Notes under the pieces: model-generated
Databases searched by the model: none
The model's input: only the letters and a program-made list of their open reading frames with translations
Told to the model about the DNA's origin: nothing
Made by a program: the position numbers and the translations under genes
Part shown: one piece after another, positions 1-11,035 of the stretch
Position numbering within the stretch: position 1 is the stretch's first letter
How the letters are laid out: each line of letters opens with the position of its first letter
DNA from: Rhipicephalus microplus
Lineage: Eukaryota > Arthropoda > Arachnida > Ixodida > Ixodidae
NCBI RefSeq assembly: GCF_043290135.1
Contig: NC_134700.1
Span: 242,423,088 to 242,487,087, forward strand
Direction: 5' to 3'
Length of the DNA: 64,000 nucleotides

Positions 1-2
1 TA

Positions 3-155
3 GTTGAAATAAAGAAGGGGAAATGGGCATGGGCCGGGCATGTAGCGCGTAGACAGGATAACCGCTGGTCATTAAGGGTAAAAGAATCAGTACAAGCCAC
101 TAAATTATCTTCTGAGTTAAAGGAATGGTACCCACCGCTGGCAACATTGAAATGA
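3..155 (+). pseudogene. C-terminal end of a LINE reverse transcriptase ORF
   Basis: An open frame enters from the left edge of the window and ends at a TGA at 153-155. It reads a basic stretch followed by WAWAGHVARRQDNRW, the motif found near the C-terminus of many non-LTR retrotransposon pol proteins (usually W-x-GHVAR-x-x-D-x-RW). The remaining 25 or so residues are weakly conserved. The upstream part of the protein lies outside the window, so clade and integrity cannot be judged. It is read as the tail of a LINE, not a host exon, because nothing else host-like is nearby and repeats follow directly. Confidence 0.6.
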
Positions 156-180
156 AGTCTGTCATACCTAAGAGCGCTTT

Positions 181-274
181 TAAATGCGAAGCATTTCTCA
201 GTGAACTTCGGTGACTTTGACTGCTTCTGTCTATTAAATGCGAAGCATTTCTTAGCGAACTTCGACGACTTTGA
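181..274 (+). repeat. Two-unit tandem duplication, 54-bp spacing
   Basis: A unit beginning TAAATGCGAAGCATTTCT occurs at 181-220 and again at 235-274 with a few substitutions. Each copy contains the near-palindrome AAATGCGAAGCATTT. It lies between the LINE tail and the (TCTA)n tract and may be part of the LINE 3' region or of the satellite that follows. Confidence 0.75.
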
Positions 275-277
275 GCA

Positions 278-278
<1 letters not shown>

Positions 279-352
<74 letters not shown>

Positions 353-367
353 GAATCTATCTATCTA
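279..367. repeat. (TCTA)n microsatellite
   Basis: About 22 tetranucleotide units, with one interruption near 350 (ATGAATCT). It borders the CATG-rich satellite directly. Confidence 0.95.
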
Positions 368-2765
368 GCCGCCTACGACTTTTAGCTCTGCTGGCCGTTT
401 CCATAATGGTATCGATACCCAACTTGGTATGGCATAACATGACTGTATGGAGAACATATTTGACTGGTCAAAAAATGAAAACCATGACATGTATGTCATG
501 AATGTCATGATTCATATTTCATGGTCCTGTAGATCTGGCGGTGGTTTTGTTTTGTTGGCCGTTTCGATAATGGTATCGATACCCAACTTGGTATGGCATA
601 ACATGACTGTATGGAGAACATATTTGACTAGTGATAAAATGAAAATCATGACATGTACCTCATGAATGTCATGATTCACATTTCATGGTCCTGTAGCTCT
701 GGCGGTGGTTTTGTTCACATGGCATGTTGCAAAGCTGGTATAGTATGGCATGATTGCATGGCGAAGACAAGCGACAGACCCTAACATGAAAATCATGGCA
801 TGCGGGTCATGTAACAACATGACTACATGCCACGTTCAGGATGCGATCGCGGCCGTTTCGCTAGTGTCCCGTATACCGAATTTGGTATTACAGTACGTGA
901 ATGGATGACAAAGGTTTGTGACTGGTGCAAACATCATAATCATGAGATGCGTGTCATGTAACAACATGATTGCATGCCACGCTCATGATGCGCTGGTGGC
1001 CGTTTCACTAGCTTCACTTATACCGAACTTGGTATTACGGGACGTGAACGGATGACGAAGGTATGATACTGGTGCGAACATGATAAACATAAGAGGCGTG
1101 TCATGCAACAACATGACTACATGCTACGCTCATGATGCGCTCACGGCCGTTTCGCTAGCTTCACATGTACCAAACTCGGTATTACGTGATGCGAACAGAC
1201 GACATAGGTAAATGACACATACGAACATGATAATCACGACATGCGTGTCATGTAACGACATCACTACATGCCTCACTGATGATACACTCGCGGCCGTTTC
1301 GCTAGTGATCACATATGCCAAATTTGGTATTTGGTGACGCCAATGGATGACGACGGTATGTGAATGGTGCAAACGTGATAATCATGAGATGGGTGTCATG
1401 TGAGAACATGACTACATGCCACAGTCAAGGCGTCACTACATTTTGACGTGACGGGGTGCGCGTGCTCGCCGGCGTTCATTTCATCGCGTCATGCCGGCGT
1501 CGCCACGCCAGGCGCCGGTCTTGCCGTATAATCGCAGGCACGCGCGGCGCTGCGTTGATTTGACCCATGCGCATTTCAGCGCGTCCAGCGCTCTTCTTCA
1601 CGAATAGAGAAAGACACAGTGTTGCCTGGGTAACACATCGGCGTGAAATACAGCATGTCACATTTCGCGCGGTTGTCGTCGGTCCACGCTGGCGGACGCT
1701 GGTTGCACCCGTCGTGCCTGGCGTCAGGCTATAAATTGCTCGCGTTTTGCCAACATAGCGTCGCTGTGCCTAGCGTGCGCACGCGTCAACGCTACATTGC
1801 GGTTAATAGAGCCCTTCATGATGCGCTGACGGCCGTTTTGTTAGCTTTACATATATTAAATTAGGTGTTACGTAAAGTCAATGGATGACGAAATTTATGA
1901 CTGATGCAAACAAGATAATCCTGACACGCGCGTCATGTAAGAACATGACAACATACCACGCTCATAGCGTGCTCACGGCCGTTTCGCCAGCTCCACATAT
2001 ACTAAATTTTGTATCACGTGACGTGAATATATGACGAAGGTGAACGACATACCCAAACATGATAATCATGACACGGAAGTCATGTACGGCTTCATTTACC
2101 TCCACCTCGTAACGTTGTGCCGATTTTAAAGTGACGTATCAGAATTTCTGATTCGTGCTTCACATATCGTCAATTCCCCCTGTACGTGGGATCTGCCCCT
2201 TTTTTCTGTCTAGCCGTCAAAGACATTTACTTGTCCTGCCCGTTCAGATTATGGGATCTATACCAAAGTTTACATGCCATAAAATGGCTGTATGACGAGC
2301 AGGATCGACTAGTCATAACATAAGATTCATGATATGTATGTCATGAATGTCATGGTTTACATGTCACTGTCTTGCTGGTCTTGCGGTGCTTTCATTCACG
2401 TGACATATTGCAACACTGGTTTGGTATGACATGTCTGCATGGCGAGCATAAGTAGCATGCTCTCATGTGGAAATCATGAGATGCATGTCATGCATGTCAT
2501 GACTACGCGCCACATTCATGGTGTGTTCGTGGTCGTTTCGCTAGTTTCACATATACCGAATTTGGTAATACTTGACGTGAATGGATGAATAAAGTATGTG
2601 ACTGGTACAAACACAATTATTCGTTACATGCGTGTCTTGTAAGAACATGACTAAATACCACGCTCATGATGCGCTCACGACCATTTTGTTAGCTTCACAT
2701 TTACTAACTTTGGTAACACGAGATGTCAATGAATGACGAGGGTATATGACTGCTACAAACATGAT
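368..2765 (+). repeat. CATG-rich tandem satellite, about 147-bp period
   Basis: The landmark GGCCGTTTC starts at 851, 998, 1145 and 1292, exactly 147 bp apart each time. Related units start at 1831 and 1977 (146 bp) and 2531 and 2679 (148 bp). Each unit carries a near-palindrome of the form ATACCRAATTYGGTAT and a second one built on CATGACATG/CATGTCATG. A variant type at 393 and 557 (164 bp apart) carries the perfect palindrome GGTATCGATACC, and a degenerate relative occurs near 2246. The order is variant, transition, 147-bp units, insert, 147-bp units, then variant, transition, 147-bp units again. From memory, tandem families of about this monomer size (RMR-1, about 149 bp) are described in cattle tick; identity with them is untested. 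Confidence 0.85.
1439..1811. other. GC- and CpG-rich segment inside the satellite
   Basis: Between the unit starting at 1292 and the one starting at 1831 there is about 373 bp without satellite similarity. It is rich in CGC and GCG words, unlike the surrounding AT-richer units. The satellite resumes with the expected unit tail at 1812-1830. No convincing coding frame, terminal inverted repeat or target duplication is visible. It could be an inserted element or a captured fragment. Confidence 0.5.
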
Positions 2766-4225
2766 GTTCCAAATGTTTTCTCGGATGGAAGCTGGTGAGA
2801 ACGAAGAAAATAAACTGCGGTACATTATGATCTATTCTTCCCGAACTTGTCCATATGTCAACGCATGAAAAATTGTTCAAGTTGAGATCCATGCGGGCGG
2901 CAGGCAGATCCTCGTCATTTCCAGATTGTGAAGCTCATGCTAGAGCGTCTCGCATCGCACAATAAGCTGCAGAACTCCATCGCATTATCTCGCTCCCCAT
3001 CTTGCATATATCACCGCCACCCCCGCAACCACGCACCTGGGGTGGTTTCTATAGGGCTCCCCTCAAACTTCTTTCTTCTTTTGGTTCAAGTACCGGTATG
3101 CATAGTGACGCAAGGTCGGAATTAAAATAAGAGTAGTAAACCTCCTCCTCTGTGTTCTGTATTCCCCTCGAATTTCGAACAAAATACTCGCCACAAACCC
3201 AGCAGGATGGAGGTGATCTTCCCAATACGAGGAGTCAACACATGGGGTGAGCCACCGTCGTCCGCGCCGAGAATATGAAACCAAGCGCAGCACGACGAGA
3301 CGACGGCGCTGACAGCTCAATTCTGTGTGCACGTATCGCACGCGTCTTAATTCAATACCGCAGTTTCCTTATTTTCTCTTCCTTTTAATATATTTCCCAT
3401 AAATTCTAGCCATACTACTTGACACTGCAAAGCTTTGTGTTTTCTCTTTCTTGTTATCCTTTTTTTTCTTTTCGAATCACGAACCTCCTTCCGCGTACAA
3501 ATAATTGGTTCAGAGTGAAGGAACTGCTAGGTGCGGTTCTAGGCTCACAGCACGAGAATTTGAATCTCCGGGCCCGGGCGCGAAACGACAGATGATGATG
3601 ACGTCGAGAGAGCTTCCTCGTTTTCGACTTGGTAGGGAATAGCGCAGCAGAGAAGATAACACGCCGCATGGCAGCGTGAATGTTGAAGAGATTGTCTGCC
3701 GCTATGCCACATGTAAAGACTGTCAGTGATAGCTGCGAGAAATAAGGGAGAAAGCGAAAAACGGAGAAGACTCTAGAATGGGGCGTGTTGAAAAAGAGGA
3801 CAAACACATCAGCGCTCTGTGATTTCTTTTGTGTACCCTCCTGTCGATTGCGTTGATATGCACTCAAATTCACGTAAACGTATTCGGGCAAGCCTTCAAC
3901 TGAGGTGCTGGGCACCTGTGCCCGCTGGAGCTTGTGGTTTCTTTATCGGGGAAATTTCGGCTGGTACTCGCTCACAAACTAAAGGTTAACCCATGCCCTC
4001 CCCTCCCCTATACACACCCAGTATACCCCCATTATTTTCAAAAAAATAAAAATAAACGTAATTCTTATTAGTACGAATTCATTTGCATAAAATTATTGGG
4101 CGTGCGTGAATTTAAGGCTTGCATTAAGCTAACTAGTTGTTTGAGCAATATTCATGTGGAAGAGGAGTTCAGTTTTCTGAAAGGCACACCAAGCACTCTT
4201 GCGCTACTTCGAGTGTCATCTAGCA
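2766..4225. other. Unassigned stretch
   Basis: A GC-richer patch at 2900-3340 and a minus-strand open frame of 153 codons at 3454-3915 are present. The frame has no recognisable domain and a serine/arginine-rich composition typical of chance frames. The rest is AT-rich. I see no transposon or gene here. Confidence 0.4.
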
Positions 4226-4300
4226 TATGAGATGACAAGAACTTTATTGGAGTTCTTAGAGACTAATATTTAGGGGAGCCAGAGGCATCCCCTGATATGT
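4226..4300 (-). mobile_element. Possible LINE 3' end
   Basis: On the minus strand this reads a GC-rich block, then a stretch containing CCAATAAAG followed by a short low-complexity tail. It resembles 3' ends of tick LINEs that I remember, but no coding part is attached, so this is a weak call. Confidence 0.3.
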
Positions 4301-6182
4301 CACGCGGTAGCTCACCGGATTTCTTTCACGTAAAAAAATCCACGCATTTTCATGAAGTCAATTACGACGGCTTGACAAAGCTAGAGAATAAGATCAGTAT
4401 AGTGTCTATGTTGAAGTCTCCGACTCTGAATGGAGGGTGTGTGCGTGTAGCTGTTTTATATTGTTGTATCGCAACTATAATAGATAATAATCTACTGATA
4501 AACATTTTTTAGGCTTACATATGTGGAGACTACACCGTGCTTTACCTGAGCATGGCCTCATATTGAAGCCATGACAGCAGATATGGGACAAGCCTCACCC
4601 TAAGCGTGCTTCGCCCCTAAATCTGGGGAGGGCCGGAGCATCTAGGGAAAGGTGTCTATACTCCACCAACATAAAATATGGGGGTGGGGTGAAGCAAGCA
4701 GTGCTTTGAGATAGATTTCCTTGAGGAGAAACAAGTGGTGCAAAGCCTGAAACGGGCAGGTAGGGAAGGGTCATCCCACTCCACAATACCTCATAAGAAA
4801 TTTGCATCGGAATGCAACTTACCCTCAGAAGGTGCTTTATCTTCTTCCCTACATGCCCGATTTCAGTTCACTACGGCATCTAGGTAAGGACGTTTCAGCT
4901 GCACTAATGTCATCGGCTAGTAGTTAAGCTAAGTGTTGAATTTTTTGTGTTCGGCGAGCCAGTGGAGAGTAGTCGAATTTACCATTCTGGCACACACCCG
5001 TTTTCATAATTAATCGTGTCCACATGGCACTCCATCACGACAGGAGACGCCGACAAGCTTGGTCCCAAAGATGTTTTGCACCTCATGTTATATTCAAGGG
5101 AGACAGATCAGAGCACCCAAACACAGCAAACATTCAATAGCGTGCACAATATTCTGCAAAACAATCGTCTGCTGTTTAACGCATGAGTTTGCTATAACAG
5201 CGCACAAAGTTTTTTTATCAAGGTACGATAAGCCTGCGTAGCCACACAAATGTTTATTCACGAATGTTCTAATTTTATGTTTATTATTTCATTGGTTAGT
5301 TGAATAATAAGATGTTTATGCTGCATTTGAGGAGTAGGAATACTGTTAAATCACGAAGGACGTTACCCTTTTTTAGTTTTTGAAATTCGCAGTGAATTCG
5401 AAAGATGAAGATAAATAATTGTATTGCCCTTGGTTTAAAGTTTATATGCATAAAGAAAAACTCGCTGGCTAGTTTTCGCATCTCGGAATTATTTACCACA
5501 GCCGTCATTTACAAAGACTTCAGGTGTTTCTCATAATGCGCTGCAGCAAACTTATCAAGATTTTAGCCTATAAAAATTTTTGGTTTGTTACTGCATTATG
5601 AATCAAGTGTGGTCAATGCATGATGTCATAATGAAGGCCATAAGTATATTTTAGTGTAAGGTACCTTATGCTCAGTGAGTAGCCATAGCAGAGCGCAATG
5701 ATATCCCACTTCAATTTCATTTTTCCTTAGCCCCGATCACCTGTTACGAGGGGATGCATTCGAGAAAAATGCTTCGTCTATCCTTCTCAAGCCTGCCCAA
5801 ATGCGAAGGTGAATGAACACCCACGCACTCACATACACGCAGGGGAATAACAGCAGCTGTCGTGAGGCATGGTATACAAAAAATATAAATCGGTGTTGAA
5901 CGTATATGCACGTGGAAAATGAGACTGATTTAAATTGAAGAGTGGAGTCGGTGCAACCTTGTCGATACAATTTCATCAAACAAGAGGGGAAATATCCGAC
6001 GACGATCCCTGTTCTGCACAAGTCCAAGGTTTTCAATTCACTGTATTTCCTTATAGATTGCATTCTACCACTGCGGCTGACCACAATGGGTTGGCCGCTT
6101 GTCATCTACTACGCAATTTAATCTCGGCGTACCATTCATGACTGTTTCTATACACACAGGATTTGTGAACTGCTTTGTGAAC
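4301..6182. other. Unassigned stretch
   Basis: AT-rich, with a GC-richer patch at 4560-4790. Short open frames only, none recognisable. No terminal repeat or simple-repeat array was noticed. Confidence 0.4.
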
Positions 6183-6800
6183 TATGCAAAGGTGAAAACT
6201 GCTTTGCTGAAGCGATTTAGATTTACTGTGGAAGGATTTCGGGACAGATTTCGGACAGGAAAGCCAGCTGATGGTGAGACGGCTATGCAGTATGCCGCCA
6301 GACTTTGCCATTATTTCGACAGATGGATTGAACTTTCAGGGACCACGCAGGAGTACGATGAGCTTAGAGAGCTCCTATTTAGAGAACAATTTCTTACTAG
6401 TTGCCACCCAAGCCTGTCGCTTTAGTGTGGGGAGAGGAGAGCTAAGTCACTTGAAGACATTCTTGAATAAGCTGATCAATTTTTGGAAGCGCAAAGTTGC
6501 ACTAATTTGGCCAAGGTCAAGAAGAAGTGTCCCGTATATTCGAAGAAATCGGCTCCCGAAGAAAAGAAGCGTGCACCGGAGAGCATTCCGCGATGTTTTC
6601 TGTGTAACAGAGTGGGTCACCGCGTTAACAACTGTCGAACTAACTTCACGAGCCCTAAGGTTGTAAAATTTTTCAAATGTGGTCAGACTGGTCACAAGGC
6701 AGACGCATGTCATAACGGAGCGAGTCGAACTCACCAGGTATTCTGTGTGCAAGTGGCACGGCACCAAAAACCGTTGATGACGTCACCGATGGATTCGTAG
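6183..6800 (+). pseudogene. Ty3/gypsy-type gag remnant
   Basis: One frame reads a gag-like helical region (YAKVKTALLKRF, then a stretch with YDELRELLFREQF), then two zinc knuckles. The first knuckle is complete CCHC (C-x2-C-x4-H-x4-C, CFLCNRVGHRVNNC). The second has lost its first cysteine (FFKCGQTGHKADAC). In-frame stops at 6423-6425 (TAG) and 6468-6470 (TAA) break the frame before the knuckles, and it ends at 6798-6800. The N-terminal half of a normal gag is missing, so the element is 5'-truncated near 6183. In intact relatives gag packages RNA into cytoplasmic particles; this copy cannot encode that. The protease follows in another frame. Confidence 0.8.
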
Positions 6801-7144
6801 AGTTGAAAAATGGGGAGAAACTTCCTATTGTGGGTGCTGTAATGACAAAACAGCCAACCGGTGTTACGAAGGGAATGCCAACGCTGCCTGGAAAAGTTTC
6901 GGGCAAGAAGGTTACGGTGTTAAGAGATACCGGCAGCTCCACTGTTATCGTGCGGAGAAATTTGGTACGGGAATGTGAGTTAACAGGTAAAACGAACCCA
7001 GTTTGCCTAATTGACAGTACGGTTCGGATGCTTCCCGAAGCAGAGATTGAGGTTGAAACCCCGTACTTCAGCGGGAAGGTATGACGACCCCCCTTTACGA
7101 TCTCGTCATCGGAAACATCGACGGGGCGCGAGGGCCGAACGAAC
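6776..7144 (+). pseudogene. Retropepsin-like protease remnant of the LTR element
   Basis: The frame contains VLRDTGSSTVIVRR, in which D-T-G-S is the aspartyl-protease active site, flanked by hydrophobic segments as in Ty3/gypsy proteases. After GKV at 7078-7080 the similarity continues one base out of frame (PLYDLVIGNIDGARGP, about 7090-7138). The frame also differs from that of gag, so at least one indel, or a programmed frameshift, lies near 6775-6800. The protease would cut gag-pol in the particle. The catalytic triplet is intact, but the broken frames make this a dead copy. Confidence 0.75.
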
Positions 7145-7599
7145 CAGAACGTTTGGAAGAAGAGCCGAAGATGGAGCCCCCGCCGACACAGGGACCGCGA
7201 GATACAGCGGAGAAAAATCCCGTGAAGGATTTCACTCGAGCCCGAGGTGAAGCCTGGGCGCAAGAGACAGCGAATGAGAACATGATCGTATTGAATGAGT
7301 TTACGTGCTGGGCAGCCGGACTTACGTCGGCTCGACCTCAACCGACCGACAGTGTAAAGGTGACGAAGTCGGCCGGCCAGGCCAAATGTTGTGACATCAA
7401 CAAGCGGGTGAATAACCGAACAGGATCGGTTGAACGTTATCACCCGTTAACAGTGTCGGAAGCGACAACGATGACTGAGACGCCGCCTCAGATACCGTCG
7501 TTGGAAAGAGATCGCCGGAAGAAAACGAGTGAAAACAAGAAGAGATCGAGTGAGCACCGCAAGAAAGGGCGCAAGCGCCACTCAAAGAACACGGGATAG
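7145..7599 (+). pseudogene. Unrecognised tail ORF after the protease; RT and integrase absent
   Basis: The frame that carries the protease C-terminus stays open to a stop at 7597-7599. Where reverse transcriptase should begin, it instead encodes about 150 polar residues ending in a very basic Lys/Arg segment (RRKKTSENKKRSSEHRKKG). No RT, RNase H or integrase motif is present between here and the LTR candidate. Either the enzymatic domains were deleted and this is the C-terminal tail of pol, or the family is naturally gag-protease only. I cannot tell which from one copy. Confidence 0.5.
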
Positions 7600-7984
7600 G
7601 TGCTGAGGTGGAATCGGAATGCGTTTGGCAGGGCTGAGTGCCATATGTTGTGTTAACGTTCTTGTTATCCTGTGTCACAAGTGTATGTCGAGCGAGTCAA
7701 AATGTTTGTTACGGTGATGTGATGTATAGTACAATTTTTGTAAAGACAGAACTTTGTACATTTGTATTTTGAAATATGGGATGGAGTGTTGTGCTCATGT
7801 TCCTGTGGCTATATTCATGTGTTGTGTGATTAAAAAACAATGTACAATTGTATTGAGTGATCTATTGTGAATGTGACGTGTCTTGAGCGACAGACTATGT
7901 TACAGTCTTTTAGAGTGTGGGGACTGTTCGCGCTCGTTTGTGTGGTTTTTAATATTATGAGATAATAATCTTAAAGTGGAGCAG

Positions 7985-9033
7985 TGTCACAAAACGAGCG
8001 CTCGAAAACGGGCGCGCCGCCGAATTCTCGCGACGAAGCGCCGAGAGGTCAATGATCAAAAAACAAAACAAGCATCCAAAGACTTCCCGGGCGCGCGTCC
8101 TTCTCCTCTGGGAAGCGTAGGTTCGCCGACGAACCTCCTTACCCCACATCGGCGGCCGAGCAAGCTCTGGAAAATTCTAGATGGAAAAGGGCGTGGTGAT
8201 GCCGGGTTGCGTCATCCGTCGCGGACGGTTTTCGAACCGTCTCGCCCTCTCCCCAGCCTTCGCTGCGCATTGCGCTGACGAAATGATGAGAATTTTCTGG
8301 AATCGCGCGCGGAAGGTATTTAACCGAGCAGCCGAGATGAGAGATCAGGAGAAGACGGAAGTTAGCGCCAGAGCGCGTAGGGATTCCGCCGTGTAGTCGG
8401 CGAAGGTTTTCTCCGTAGAACAAAGCAGGAGAAGAAGAGGATTTCCACCTGATGGGTGAAGGCTCGAGCTACAGGCAAGAGCGTGTGTCTACCGCTATCG
8501 AGCGAAGACGCGTAGCAACAGCTGCGAGTGTGAAGCCGACGTGTTTCCGGCGAAGAAGTTTGAAGTTTGGAGAGTGGCCAAGTGAAGACGCGAGGTTTCC
8601 TGGAACAGAAACTTCGGGGGCAGCGGAACGACAGAGGTTTCGTGGAAGAGAAACTTCGGGGTTTCCTGGAAGAGAAACTTCGGGGGCAGCGGAACGACAA
8701 CAACGCTGGACTTCGAGTGAGTGATTCTCGGAAGAGTATCATCCAGACTTTTGTTCCAAGAACTTTGGACTGAATAGGTTTTCTATCTCTTTAGTCTTTA
8801 AGTGTCTTGGTTGTTCAATGCATGCGACTGCATTGTAGTGCGTATTGTTGTCTGTGTCCGTTGTTTCGAGTGTGGCTGATTGTACTGTGTAGTACGTTGT
8901 TTGATTGGTGACATATTGTACTCAACTATTGAGGAGTGTGCATACTTGTGTATTGTTTTCGATCTGCCGCTATTGAGAATATAAATTTGCTTTGTTTATC
9001 AACTCTCGGCTCTGTCTTGTTCTTTGGGCCACA
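7985..9033 (+). repeat. Candidate long terminal repeat of the Ty3/gypsy element
   Basis: It begins TGTCACAAAACG just after a purine-rich AAAGTGGAGCAG (possible polypurine tract) and ends GGGCCACA, giving the TGT...ACA ends typical of LTRs. A TATA-like GTATTTAACC lies near 8317, followed by GC-rich leader-like sequence, and an AT-rich tract with a possible polyadenylation site lies near 8979-8997. Immediately 3' is GCCGGCGTCCGC, then TGGCGCGCCAAATAGG, which could be a primer-binding site. If so, this is a 5' LTR-like junction or part of a tandem arrangement rather than a simple 3' LTR. No second LTR is in the window, so the boundaries are inferred. Confidence 0.45.
8593..8700 (+). repeat. Short direct repeats inside the LTR candidate
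   Basis: GTTTCCTGGAACAGAAACTT near 8595 and GTTTCCTGGAAGAGAAACTT at 8661 are each followed by the same CGGGGGCAGCGGAACGACA. A third, shorter copy (GTTTCGTGGAAGAGAAACTT) lies between them. The purine-rich units are probably a polymorphic minisatellite in the transcribed leader. Confidence 0.85.
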
Positions 9034-10659
9034 GCCGGCGTCCGCTGGCGCGCCAAATAGGACCACTTCTAAATTGTCCACGCTTTCGTGGTGCGGTTCG
9101 GGGGGCCGATACTTCGGCCCTTGGAATTAGCCCAGCGATTTACAGCTATTTGTAAAAACGAAACGTGTTTTTAAAATAATTATAGCACTATACTACACTT
9201 CACCCTCTTTCGGTACAGACCGAAATATGCATGTGCATGAACCCTGATGCTCGCATATCTGAACTGTCGTCGTGCATTTTAGCCTTATTACGATGCAAGC
9301 CGCTGTGTGTTCCAAGACATTGTAGTAAATAACAACAAGACAAGCCATCAAGAATTCAAACAATACCTCCAGAACTTCTTGCATCTTTGATGAAAATACC
9401 GTTTCTTGCTGTGCAGGAAAACGTGTTCACTTTTCAGGTGCGGCCACATCGCCCTTTCGGTCCCCGCACTCGCATGACAATCGCCGAAGCCGATGTTCAT
9501 CCATTGTTAAATCTCGCCTAACCTGCCAACGAATGCCTTCAATCCCGTCGTAACGCGTCTCTGTAACAGTGCACTCAGCAGACACTACATTCACGGCACA
9601 TGAGTTCCGGAGACACTAGGTGAAACAAAGTAGGCTATCATCCCGTGGTGGGTGTATTTAAGTGGACTAATGTAACGAGGCGCTTTTCTGATGCTGCGAG
9701 AGCGCCCCTCCGCCTTTCGAGTTCAAGCGGTGCTAACAAAAATGACGTAAATTCATAAGACTAAAGACAACCATCTTTTGGTCTAACATTATATCTATTT
9801 GAAACTAATTAGTATACCTTCCTTTTCTAAAAATAAAACTGCTCTTGTTTTTTTTTTATTTCAAAACTCATTGTTTTAAATGGCCGCTAAATCGCACTGA
9901 GTTTAAAGGCGGAACAGTAGTTGGTCTATCGACTTCACTACCATTTCTACGAACGCTATTTCCTCCTCGCCAATTATTGATTCAAAAAAGATGTTGGAAT
10001 GTGAGCGCTAAGGGTTTTCGCCAGTCAGGATTTCGCGCGTTATGACAACACACTGCTATTCCCGCCGCTGAAGTTGCAAACGCAGAAAACGGAAAGAAAA
10101 CAGTTTGTCGTGCAAGATTTTCAGGCCAGACGTGACAGACCGAGCATCTGACTCCATGGCAACGCTGAATAGTCGGCCATTCACCGCAAATATGTCTAGT
10201 TTTTCGACCAATCAACAGCTTTTTTTAGGCGGACGCCACGTGAACAAACAGCCAAAGCCTCACGAATAACGCCGCTAACTTGAGAAACGCCGGCAGGGAA
10301 TAACGCGCTCGTTTTTCGTATTTTCAGAGGTGCTTTAGGGACTCTTTGTTTCATGGCTTGCACGTGACGTAATCATCGCTGCGGTACTGCGGTGGTTATA
10401 TCGGTGCACCATGGTCGAATTACATGGGTCACGAAACTTAAAACGAAAAGTGTCGGCAACCTATCGCCACAAGCATCAACGCGTGCTGGCATCAACGCCC
10501 ACCGGTGGAGGGGACAAACAACCAAACTAAAACTCATTTTATATGTTTTCAAATACATGTAATATTATATATTTCAAAGTTAACTATAAACTAACTTTAT
10601 GGTGTAACACTTAGCTAAGTGGTTTATGGCCCAATTCTCGTTCGATTGCCGTAAATGGC
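9034..10659. other. Unassigned stretch
   Basis: After the possible primer-binding site there is a small hairpin (GGGCCGA...TTCGGCCC, near 9100-9120). A GC-richer, CpG-containing patch lies at 9990-10340. There are no recognisable coding domains and no repeat that I can match elsewhere in the window. Confidence 0.4.
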
Positions 10660-11035
10660 GAGGAGGGGGGGGGGGCGTATCGAGGCAATCGGTTATCAGA
10701 GCTTGTATTTAGTTTGGCGTGTTCTTTGGTTCGGCGCATTGCCGAGTCAACGAGGCATCACTCACTTTTCCGTGGTGGTTTTGTGCGCATATCCTGTAGT
10801 TTGCTTATTCTTTATGCGCTGCTTGCTGCTGTGACATTTCAGAGCTGAATCGGCTCACGTAATGTGGCCGAAATTTCCGGAGCCCTCCACTATGGCGTAT
10901 CCCATAATAATATACTTGTTTGGGGACAATAAACCCCACATTTCAATTATCATAACTCAGAGAATGTGTAGATATGTGCTGCTGTGGCTGCTGACTGCTC
11001 TCGCTGGCGCGTGCCTTCGCCTCTGGTGACGGTCA
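10660..11035 (+). repeat. 5' part of a dispersed repeat, split by a LINE
   Basis: Matches 30893-31170 in the same orientation: shared words include TTTGGTTCGGCGCATTGCC and GTCAACGAGGCAT. It is interrupted by a SINE fragment at 10864-10947 and stops where the minus-strand LINE begins near 11036. The 3' part of the same repeat resumes at 15110. Confidence 0.7.
10864..10947 (+). mobile_element. Ruka-like SINE, 3' fragment
   Basis: Begins at the body motif GTGGCCGAAATTTCCGGAG and runs to AATAAACCCCACAT, corresponding to the last third of the SINE. The tRNA-like head is missing, so the copy is 5'-truncated. It lies inside the dispersed repeat. Confidence 0.85.

Noticed and set aside
3454..3915. 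153-codon minus-strand frame as a host gene
   Set aside because: No domain and chance-like composition; no splice context could be defended.
9990..10340. Host promoter or first exon on the minus strand
   Set aside because: CpG-rich patch with a CCAAT-like word and an ATG, but the frame closes within about 40 codons and nothing supports transcription.
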